A DNA stretch of 15,704 nt, from positions 1-15,704 of the forward strand of contig CALGPA010000133.1 of assembly GCA_937960795.1 (NCBI GenBank). Direction: 5' to 3'. Source of the stretch: an uncultured bacterium. GTDB lineage: Bacteria; Cloacimonadota; Cloacimonadia; Cloacimonadales; Cloacimonadaceae. The position numbers and the translations under genes are program-made. The notes under the pieces are model-generated. The model did not search any database. It was given only the letters and a program-made list of their open reading frames with translations, and was not told the DNA's origin. Below, piece after piece: positions 1 through 6,245 of this stretch (the first letter of the stretch is position 1; each line of letters begins with the position of its first letter).

Positions 1-1
1 T

Positions 2-54
2 AATCCTTAGGAGGCATCGATGCTATCTAAAATAGCGTGCCTACGGCACTCATT
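2..54. repeat. 53-bp interspersed palindromic repeat, copy 1
   Basis: This segment is identical, base for base and in the same orientation, to 15340-15392. It contains three consecutive palindromic elements: GCATCGATGC (14-23), GCTAT-CTAAA-ATAGC (22-36) and GTGCC-TAC-GGCAC (37-49). After the exact match, CCGC at 57-60 also agrees with the other copy. The arrangement suggests a REP-like element that could fold as DNA or RNA hairpins. The window starts just outside it, so more of the unit may lie to the left. Confidence 0.9.
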
Positions 55-162
55 AACCGCGTGTCAAGTCCTGAAATAGCGAACAGTTTTTTTCTTATTT
101 CCGCTTCCATCCCCTACATATATAGATTACCCTCTGGGTGGCCAGTTCGGGATTACGAAGCA

Positions 163-172
163 AGGTATACCT
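163..172. repeat. 10-bp perfect palindrome
   Basis: AGGTATACCT is self-complementary over 10 bp. It lies in gene-free DNA. It could be a protein-binding site or chance; nothing else supports a role. Confidence 0.35.
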
Positions 173-270
173 GATCTGGAGTATTGTAACGCGCAAATCC
201 ATCACTCCATCACTCCAGCACCCTAATTCTACATCGAAAATCGTAGATTGTTCATTCGATTTGCCGCGCC

Positions 271-302
271 AACTACGAACTAAGAACTACGAACTAAGAA
301 CT
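271..302. repeat. 14-bp tandem repeat (about 2.3 copies)
   Basis: The unit AACTACGAACTAAG occurs at 271-284 and 285-298 and begins a third time. Each unit is itself built from two AACTA-type halves, so this looks like slippage-generated low-complexity DNA. It is too short and lacks spacers, so it is not a CRISPR. Confidence 0.8.
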
Positions 303-319
303 CTCTAAGTCCTTATTTT

Positions 320-363
320 CTCACCCCTTGCACGCTCGACCGGTGAGCAAGGGGTGAGCAAGG
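320..363. repeat. 12-bp inverted repeat overlapping an 11-bp tandem repeat
   Basis: CTCACCCCTTGC (320-331) is perfectly complementary to GCAAGGGGTGAG (347-358) across a 15-nt spacer. The unit GGTGAGCAAGG is also tandemly duplicated at 342-352 and 353-363. It could form a strong hairpin downstream of the leftward gene ending at 466. However, the minus-strand sequence after the hairpin is A-rich (AAAATAAGG) rather than T-rich, so a classical intrinsic terminator is not supported. Confidence 0.7.
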
Positions 364-465
364 CATGAGCAGCCCATATTTTGCAAGCACTTAGCTATGG
401 CAAATTCGCTCAAATTGACTGCCAATCTAACTAGTTATCGGCAATGATTTATGGGATAGTGCGGG

Positions 466-1800
466 TCAATTAACCCTTGCCGGAGCTTCTCTTCCTCTGA
501 CGACAGCAATTGCATTTTCTGCGGCCAGATCTCCCATAGCTGCTCTGGTGGCGAGGCTGGCACTGCCGATGTGTGGCAACAGCACGACATTCTCGAGATC
601 CAGCAGTTCTTGGGGAATCTCGGGCTCGTGTTCATAGACGTCAAAGCCGGCAGCAAAGATCTGTTTTGCTTTGAGGGCTTTGATCAGTGCCATCTCGTCC
701 ACAAGTGCTCCGCGGGCTGTGTTGATCAGGATTGCGGTCTTTTTCATGAGTTTTAGCTCGTCTTCGCCAAGGATGTGGTGAGTTTCATCCGTGAGCGGAG
801 CGTGCAGACTCAGGATGTCAGAATCCTTTAGCAGAGTCTTCAAATCCACTCTTTCAGCGGGGAAATCCAGATCCAAGGTACTACGGTTTGTATAGAGGAT
901 CTTCATGCCAAAGCCCAGGGCTCGTCGTGCCACGGCTTGTCCGATGCGTCCCATGCCCAAGATGCCGAGGTTGCGGTCGTGAATATCCTGCCCTAAGAGC
1001 ATGAGCGGTTCCCAGCCGAGGAATCTACCTTCGCGGACGAGGCGTTCACCTTCCGGGATGCGGCGAGCGGTCGCCATGATCAGAGCCCAGGCGAGATCTG
1101 CCGTGCTTTGGGTGAGCACACCGGGTGTGTTGCAGACTGCGATTCCCTTTTCTTTGGCATAGTCTATGTCGATATTGTTAAAACCCACTGCGTAGTTTGA
1201 AATCACTTTCAGTTTTTTTGCGGCGTCGATGACTTCGGAATCTACCTTGTCTCCCAAAAGGCAGAGCAAGGCGTCTTTGTCGGCAATTTCGGCGATTAAC
1301 TCCGCTTTGCTGAGATATCGATTGGCAGAAGAGGCGTGAACTTCAAAGTGATTCTTGAGTTTATCTACTGCGTTTTCCGGGATCATTCGCGTCAGCAAGA
1401 TCTTGGCTTTGTGGGCATTGGGGTTTGGCACGGTGATTGGTGAGGCTTGGGGCTCAAGCTCATCGTCATCCAGGAAGCACTGGAATTCCAAGCTTCTGCC
1501 CTCGGGATCTCGTGCCCAGAAGTGGTAGATCTTGAAGTATTCGCTGGTTTCAGGGCTTCCCAAGGCAATATCCAACTGCGCTTGATAGGCGTCATCTACT
1601 TGGGATTGGGTGGGATACACGAAGGTGATGGTTCCTTGTATCTCAGCGGCTTTTGCCTTGCAAAAACCCAGCTTCATATTGCCCATCCGGAATATGATGC
1701 AGCGTCCTTGATCTTTGAAAATACTCAGTTTAAGCTTTTCTTGGTAGAACTGGCGGATGAGAGGAAGATTGGCAGTTTTGAAAAAAATGATGGCAGACAT
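466..1800 (-). CDS. VOC (glyoxalase-like) domain fused to D-2-hydroxyacid dehydrogenase
   Basis: The 444-aa protein has two parts. Residues 1-115 resemble a vicinal-oxygen-chelate domain, with an N-terminal FFKTANLPLIRQFY strand-helix and a closing DPEGRSLEFQ containing Glu105. The usual first metal-binding His appears to be absent (FF in its place), so catalysis by this domain is uncertain. After a Pro/Asp-rich linker, residues 131-444 form a full-length NAD(P)-dependent D-2-hydroxyacid dehydrogenase of the glyoxylate/hydroxypyruvate reductase type. It has the nucleotide loop GMGRIG (282-287), the catalytic Arg363 in NTARG, Glu392 in YEHEP and His410 in LLPHIGSAS. An Arg after the second Rossmann strand (LYTNRS) may favour NADPH. 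The start has the Shine-Dalgarno-like GAGGAA upstream. The likely reaction is reduction of glyoxylate or hydroxypyruvate, or its reverse. The VOC domain may bind a related carbonyl substrate or a regulator; that part is inference. Confidence 0.9.
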   Translation of the reverse strand: MSAIIFFKTANLPLIRQFYQEKLKLSIFKDQGRCIIFRMGNMKLGFCKAKAAEIQGTITFVYPTQSQVDDAYQAQLDIALGSPETSEYFKIYHFWARDPEGRSLEFQCFLDDDELEPQASPITVPNPNAHKAKILLTRMIPENAVDKLKNHFEVHASSANRYLSKAELIAEIADKDALLCLLGDKVDSEVIDAAKKLKVISNYAVGFNNIDIDYAKEKGIAVCNTPGVLTQSTADLAWALIMATARRIPEGERLVREGRFLGWEPLMLLGQDIHDRNLGILGMGRIGQAVARRALGFGMKILYTNRSTLDLDFPAERVDLKTLLKDSDILSLHAPLTDETHHILGEDELKLMKKTAILINTARGALVDEMALIKALKAKQIFAAGFDVYEHEPEIPQELLDLENVVLLPHIGSASLATRAAMGDLAAENAIAVVRGREAPARVN

Positions 1801-1822
1801 CCGTTCCTCGCTTTTTTAAAGA

Positions 1823-1850
1823 TATGATAATCAGTTTTGGAAGCTTGCAA
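1823..1850. promoter_or_regulatory. Possible divergent promoter region
   Basis: This lies in the 55-bp gap between the leftward dehydrogenase fusion and the rightward glycosyltransferase gene. On the minus strand, TTGCAA (1850-1845) and TATCAT (1829-1824) are separated by 15 bp, giving a sub-optimal sigma70-like promoter. On the plus strand, TATGAT (1823-1828) is a possible -10 with no good -35. A perfect TTGACA at 1869-1874 on the plus strand could serve the start at 1928, but no good -10 follows at the right distance. All of this is motif matching only. Confidence 0.3.
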
Positions 1851-1927
1851 AGCATATGGGAAAAAGCATTGACAAAATCGCGCTGTATCTCACTTTGGAC
1901 AAACAAAAAAAAAGCATGGAGTTCCGG

Positions 1928-3019
1928 ATGGATTTTCGCGTCTATGAATACCTTACCGTATTCGTAATGTCTTGGCTATTTGTATATGCCCTCACACCTT
2001 TTATCATAAAAATGGCCAATAAGATTAACTTTGTAGACAGGCCGGAAGCTCGCAAGATGCATCTTAAGAGCGTGCCGCTAATGGGCGGAATTAGTGTGGC
2101 TATGGGCTTTGTCTTGCTTTGTATCTATGACGTAGCGATATCACCCGGACGATATTTTGACACACCGATGCTGGGTTATCTGGCAGCGGCGATCTTGATC
2201 GTCGTGATCGGAGCGATAGACGATCGGCGTGGCATGCAGCCCATGGTCAAGATGGCAGGGCAGTTTTTGGTCAGCTTCATCTTTATCTTTTCAAATTTCA
2301 CCTTTGCCGAGCTGGACAGGATGTTTGGCTCTGTGTATATCACTTTGCCGCTCATGCTTTTATGGATGGTCGGGCTGATGAACGCGCTAAACTTTTTGGA
2401 CAATATGGATGGCATTATCAGTGGCATGGCAGGGATCTTGGGCATCGGCTTTTTTGCTTTTGCGCTTACAAACACAAATCCTTCCAATCAGAACGCGATG
2501 GCGCTGATTGCATTGATCTCTTTGAGTTTTGCCGGCTCCACATTTGGCTTTTTGCCATATAACTTCAATCCCGCCAAGATCTTTTTGGGAGATGCCGGCA
2601 GCATGTTTATCGGCTATTTCTTGTCGTCAATGGGCATCTTGATGGCGCAATATGCGGGAAATCGTTACAATGACAAGGCGTTTTACCTTCTGCCGGTGCT
2701 ACTTTTGAGCTATGCCATCTTTGATATCTCATTGGTGAGCTATACTCGGCGTCGGGATGGCAGGCATGTGATGCAAGGTGGCAAAGATCACTCTACACAT
2801 CGGATAAACAACGTGCTCGGCTCCGTCAAGGTGACCGCAGCGATCATATATACCATCAATGTTTTGATAGTGCTAACTTCGATCATCATCTTCAAGGTCG
2901 GCTCCAGGGAGTTGCTCATAGCCAGTACCATCCTCTTTGCTGCCTTTTTCCTGATCTTTGGCAGAAAGCTGGATCAGGTGCCGGTGGTGATTCCCTCAAA
3001 TCAAAAAAAGGAAAAGTAG
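1928..3019 (+). CDS. Polyprenyl-phosphate sugar-1-phosphate transferase (WecA/TagO/MraY superfamily)
   Basis: This polytopic membrane enzyme transfers a (probably N-acetylated) hexosamine 1-phosphate from UDP-sugar to polyprenyl phosphate on the inner face of the membrane, the first step of a surface glycan. Visible motifs are FVDRPEARKMH with PLMGGI after TM1, the metal-binding pair DD in AIDDRRGMQP, NFLDNMDGI, FLGDAGSMFIGY, and a late basic loop RRRDGRHVMQGGKDHSTHR of the WecA/TagO type. About ten hydrophobic segments follow one another. I chose ATG 1928 (363 aa) because GGAG lies 6 nt upstream and TM1 then starts at once. In-frame ATGs at 1856 and 1916 would add 24 or 4 residues with no membrane character. 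The exact sugar cannot be read from the sequence. The stop abuts the next ATG directly. Confidence 0.87.
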   Translation: MDFRVYEYLTVFVMSWLFVYALTPFIIKMANKINFVDRPEARKMHLKSVPLMGGISVAMGFVLLCIYDVAISPGRYFDTPMLGYLAAAILIVVIGAIDDRRGMQPMVKMAGQFLVSFIFIFSNFTFAELDRMFGSVYITLPLMLLWMVGLMNALNFLDNMDGIISGMAGILGIGFFAFALTNTNPSNQNAMALIALISLSFAGSTFGFLPYNFNPAKIFLGDAGSMFIGYFLSSMGILMAQYAGNRYNDKAFYLLPVLLLSYAIFDISLVSYTRRRDGRHVMQGGKDHSTHRINNVLGSVKVTAAIIYTINVLIVLTSIIIFKVGSRELLIASTILFAAFFLIFGRKLDQVPVVIPSNQKKEK

Positions 3020-3757
3020 ATGGAATTTTGGGCTTTGGGAACCGGATCCGGCATGCCGAGTGCGAGCTTGGATTGCTCCAGTATTCTTGTAAGGTCGGAA
3101 GATCACACTTTTTTGTTTGATGCCGGGGAAGGAGTCACTAAAAGCCTGATCTCCATGGGGATGGTTCCCAATGAATTGGATGCTGTCTTGATCACTCATC
3201 TTCATCCGGATCATGTGAGCGGGATCTTTATGCTGGTGCAGATGCTCTATCTGGGGGGACGCAAGAAACCGCTTTCGCTGTATCTACCGGAGCGTGAGGA
3301 AGAATTTGAAGCGATCTTCCGGATCTTTTATACTTTCTTTGAGAAGTTTAGCTTCAAGCTGCGTCTTCTGCCACTAGCAGAGGTCAATAAGGAGTTTGAG
3401 GCTCTGACTTGCAAGGAAAATGACCATCTTGTCGGCTATAGTCAGATCATCCGAAGAAATGCATTGCCAAATCGGCAAAAGGCGTATTCCCTGAGGCTTC
3501 AAAGCCCCGGCGGAGACTTCGTATACAGCTCGGATCTGGAAACTGTGGATAGCATCGCGGAGTTTTGCGTGGCAGCGCACACCATCTTGGTGGATGCCGG
3601 GCATCCGGAGACGACTCAGATCCAAAAGCTCAAAGATCTTGACATTCAGCGTATTCTGCTGACGCATGAGAGCCGAGCTGAAACCCGTATGTGGCTGGCG
3701 GAGAATCCGGATCCCAGATTTGAAGAAGCGGTTCAGGGCGCAAAATACATTATTTAA
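3020..3757 (+). CDS. RNase Z-like metallo-beta-lactamase-fold hydrolase
   Basis: This 245-aa cytoplasmic protein has no signal peptide. It starts with GTGSGMPSASLDCSS, typical of the RNase Z/ElaC branch of the metallo-beta-lactamase fold, followed by the zinc motif HLHPDH (residues 60-65). Further likely ligands are His136 (NDHLVGY), Asp172 (YSSDLE) and His216 (LLTHES). It is shorter than typical tRNA 3'-endonuclease RNase Z (about 300 aa), and I do not see a clear exosite arm, so the substrate may be something other than pre-tRNA (a small ester or phosphodiester). Its ATG follows the stop of the transferase gene with no gap and has an AAGGAAAAG ribosome site inside that gene, so the two are probably translationally coupled. 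Confidence 0.85.
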   Translation: MEFWALGTGSGMPSASLDCSSILVRSEDHTFLFDAGEGVTKSLISMGMVPNELDAVLITHLHPDHVSGIFMLVQMLYLGGRKKPLSLYLPEREEEFEAIFRIFYTFFEKFSFKLRLLPLAEVNKEFEALTCKENDHLVGYSQIIRRNALPNRQKAYSLRLQSPGGDFVYSSDLETVDSIAEFCVAAHTILVDAGHPETTQIQKLKDLDIQRILLTHESRAETRMWLAENPDPRFEEAVQGAKYII

Positions 3758-3775
3758 AAAAGACGAGGAATATCT

Positions 3776-5200
3776 GTGCAGAAAGACAAAAGATCCCAAA
3801 GGCTTGTGAGACTCAGCATCTTGCTTTCGCTATTGATGCTGATGACTGCTTGTGAGATCAATAGGCTATCCAGTGCTACAGAGCACTATGACAGCGGACG
3901 CTATGCCGCGGCTATACTGGAAGCGGACAGATTAGTTGAGGTCGGACAAAACGGAGCGATCATCACCCGTGCCGAAATGATTCGCAGCAGCAGCTATCTG
4001 GAACTGGGCAAGACTGCCGAAGCGAGGGACAATCGCTCTCTGGCGATCAGGTTTTACAAACTGGCAAATTCGGATGAAGCTGATCTGGCATTGGCAGAGC
4101 TCTACTATAGGCTTGGTGAAGACGCGATGAAAGAAGGGAATCTGCCCTTGGCAAAGCTCTATATGGACGACATCATCCGCGAGATCCCCAGATCCCCCTT
4201 GGCTCCTCAGGTTCTCTTAAGACGGATCAATATAAACATGGAAGAATATCGGGATCGCGATGCGGTCTGGGAAGATTATAAGACGCTGTATGATAGCTAT
4301 CCAAACAATGTCTATGAGATCCAGGCGCGCTATTATGTGCGGCAATTTATTGATTCTAAGATAGACTATGCCGAGATGCTCTTGCAGGAGGGATATTTTG
4401 AGGACTCGCTGCGAGAGCTTTTTGAGCTATCTTTATATCCCGTGGTGGATTCGCAGGAGATCAACCGCATGATCTCGGATGTCTATCAAGCTCAAGCTGA
4501 TGAGCTCTTTGAAGACGGAAAATATCAAGAAGCTGACAGCCTCTATCGCATTGCGGTGCAATATAATCCCGCCAAACAAGCTGTGGTGGACGCCAAGCTC
4601 GTCGGCATCACAGATCTCTATGTCCGAGAGGGTGACAGACTTTTGGGAGAGAGGGATTTTGAGGCGGCACTTAATCAATATCGCACAGCCTTTGAGATCA
4701 TTCCGGACTATCCGCCCGCTCGAGACGCGATCGCGCGGCTGAACCGCCTGCAAGATGACATCATGGAGGCTGCCCGGGTCGCCGGCGAAGCAAGTCGGAT
4801 GGAAAGCAGCCAGCTCTTTGCTGAAGCGCTGAGGCTCTACAATCAGGCCTACACGCTGGATCCGCAGGCGGAGTTTCGTGAGAAAGCCCAAAACATGCAA
4901 AACCTCATCGAAGCACAGGATGATCCCACCGGAGTGGCTCGCAGAATCATCAATCAATATCGTGGGGGCTTGCTCTTGCGCCGCATCGAGGCAAAACGAG
5001 CACAGATTCTGGAAGATCACGATCAATCAGATGTTCGGGATAGCGGCTGGAGAATCCTGCTCTCAACCGGACAGTATAAATATGAAGCCAGATACGACAT
5101 TCTGACACCCACCGAGACCTTCTTGTATGTCTGGCAGATCAATCTCAGGGATCGTTCTATCATCCCGTTAAATCGGCTTTCAGAAGCTTTGATGCAGTAG
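3776..5200 (+). CDS. TPR-repeat lipoprotein of unknown function
   Basis: The 474-aa protein begins at GTG with GAGGAA 6-11 nt upstream. An N-terminal signal ends in a lipobox LMTAC, with Cys26 as the lipidated residue and Glu at +2 (not Asp), compatible with outer-membrane sorting in E. coli terms. At least four tetratricopeptide-like helical pairs are visible, around residues 34-55, 108-140, 240-273 and 284-312, with another at 341-362. The last 85 residues (from about 388) are not TPR-like and contain a probable beta-rich segment. The architecture resembles envelope scaffold proteins. It sits in a rightward cluster just before a DUF5683 protein and another lipoprotein, which suggests a shared envelope role. 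No enzymatic motif is visible. Confidence 0.85.
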   Translation: MQKDKRSQRLVRLSILLSLLMLMTACEINRLSSATEHYDSGRYAAAILEADRLVEVGQNGAIITRAEMIRSSSYLELGKTAEARDNRSLAIRFYKLANSDEADLALAELYYRLGEDAMKEGNLPLAKLYMDDIIREIPRSPLAPQVLLRRININMEEYRDRDAVWEDYKTLYDSYPNNVYEIQARYYVRQFIDSKIDYAEMLLQEGYFEDSLRELFELSLYPVVDSQEINRMISDVYQAQADELFEDGKYQEADSLYRIAVQYNPAKQAVVDAKLVGITDLYVREGDRLLGERDFEAALNQYRTAFEIIPDYPPARDAIARLNRLQDDIMEAARVAGEASRMESSQLFAEALRLYNQAYTLDPQAEFREKAQNMQNLIEAQDDPTGVARRIINQYRGGLLLRRIEAKRAQILEDHDQSDVRDSGWRILLSTGQYKYEARYDILTPTETFLYVWQINLRDRSIIPLNRLSEALMQ

Positions 5201-5211
5201 GGGAGAGAGAA

Positions 5212-5802
5212 GTGAATACATGTATCAAATTCGCCGTTTTGCTGATGATCCTGGGCTTTGTCGGCTTGGGTTATGCACAGAGCTTTGATATCCAGGCTTT
5301 TGCGGATACCACCAAATATGAATGGGAAGATTATCGGGATCGGCTCAGCTTTCGCGAAGATCTCAGTTTTCGGCAGAATAGACTGCAACTCTATGAGATG
5401 GAGTCTGTGCCGTTCAGAGGAAATATTATCAAAAGCGCAGTTATCCCCGGATGGGGGCAATTTGCTGCCAATCACAATACAAAGGCCACTGTGATCCTGA
5501 GCATGGAACTGGTCTCCATCGTCGGAGCCGTATATTTCTATGATCAAGCTCAAAGGAACTATGATAAATACAAAGCCGCCTCGCAGATTGATGAGATTAA
5601 CCACTGGTGGGGCAAGACTCAGACTCCGCATCACTATTCCATGCTTTTGGCAGGTCTCGCGGGCGTGATCTGGGTCTACAATATCTACGATGTGATCACG
5701 TCCACGACCGAATATAATGCGGATCTCTGGCAGGATATCCTGTCAAGACCCGGCAGCACAGGCCTGCAAGTCACTCCCAGCGGAGTGGAGCTGAGGTTTT
5801 AG
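5212..5802 (+). CDS. DUF5683-family envelope protein
   Basis: The 196-aa protein begins at GTG behind a GGGAGAGAGAA ribosome site, 11 bp after the TPR lipoprotein gene. Residues 1-22 look like a signal peptide ending GYA before QS. The family signature KSAVIPGWGQF lies at 73-83, followed by two hydrophobic segments at about 92-110 and 143-163 with a charged loop between them (DQAQRNYDKYKAASQ). Proteins of this type are widespread in Bacteroidota and related phyla and have no established biochemical role. The PGWGQ motif and paired helices suggest a small integral or peripheral membrane protein. Placement between two lipoprotein genes supports an envelope location. Confidence 0.8.
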   Translation: MNTCIKFAVLLMILGFVGLGYAQSFDIQAFADTTKYEWEDYRDRLSFREDLSFRQNRLQLYEMESVPFRGNIIKSAVIPGWGQFAANHNTKATVILSMELVSIVGAVYFYDQAQRNYDKYKAASQIDEINHWWGKTQTPHHYSMLLAGLAGVIWVYNIYDVITSTTEYNADLWQDILSRPGSTGLQVTPSGVELRF

Positions 5803-5810
5803 GAGGCAAT

Positions 5811-6245
5811 ATGAAGAAACTGTTTATTCTCGCTCTTCCGATCGTGTTTGTGCTGACAGCGTGTGGCATCAAACGAGATAATCCGCTGGATCCGAACTAT
5901 TCTTCAGATATCGTCGTTCCCGTGCAAGTGACGGGGCTGCAAGATCAGGTGGTCTTGGGCACAACTCCTTATGTCATCTTGAGTTGGAATTCCAATGCAC
6001 CCTTCAATACCGATGGCTACTTTGTGTGTCGCAGCTTGGGTTACAACAGCGCCTATGCCGTGGTGGATACCGTCTGGCATGTGGACAATGAACCAAGGCA
6101 GAGTTTTACACATAGCGCGGCAAATGACCACACTGTGGCTCCCGGGGACTACTATTATCGCGTCTCAGCCTTCAAGGATTTCCCCGCCGGTAGATTGGAA
6201 GGCCGGCAAAGCACTCCCAAGTTTGTGCGCATCAGCAGTCAATGA
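5811..6245 (+). CDS. Small lipoprotein with a fibronectin type III-like domain
   Basis: The 144-aa product starts at ATG with a strong AGGAGG site. Its signal peptide MKKLFILALPIVFVLTAC ends in a lipobox with Cys18, followed by IKRDNPLDP. A 'DNPLDP' stretch just after the lipid anchor is common in FCB-group lipoproteins. Residues 35-140 read as one beta-sandwich module: alternating strands with ILSWNS, DGYFVCRS, and a late GDYYYRVSAFKD that fits strand F of an FN3 fold (YYYRV). It is likely anchored in the envelope and may bind a protein or glycan. The stop codon overlaps the start of the helicase gene in ATGA. Confidence 0.82.
   Translation: MKKLFILALPIVFVLTACGIKRDNPLDPNYSSDIVVPVQVTGLQDQVVLGTTPYVILSWNSNAPFNTDGYFVCRSLGYNSAYAVVDTVWHVDNEPRQSFTHSAANDHTVAPGDYYYRVSAFKDFPAGRLEGRQSTPKFVRISSQ

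Larger units (their letters stand above)
1..465. other. Gene-free repeat-rich edge region
   Basis: No convincing gene lies here. The stretch holds one copy of a 53-bp interspersed palindromic repeat (2-54), a perfect 10-bp palindrome AGGTATACCT (163-172), a short tandem of CCATCACT (199-217), a 14-bp tandem (271-302), and a 12-bp inverted repeat overlapping an 11-bp tandem (320-363). It lies downstream of the leftward dehydrogenase fusion gene, so that gene's terminator should be here. I see no GC-rich hairpin followed by a T-run on the minus strand. Confidence 0.75.

Noticed and set aside
271..363. Possible CRISPR-like direct repeats
   Set aside because: The repeats are tandem without unique spacers, have only about two copies, and no cas genes are present.
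5023..5634. 203-codon minus-strand frame
   Set aside because: Antisense to the TPR lipoprotein and DUF5683 genes; no domain or ribosome-site support.
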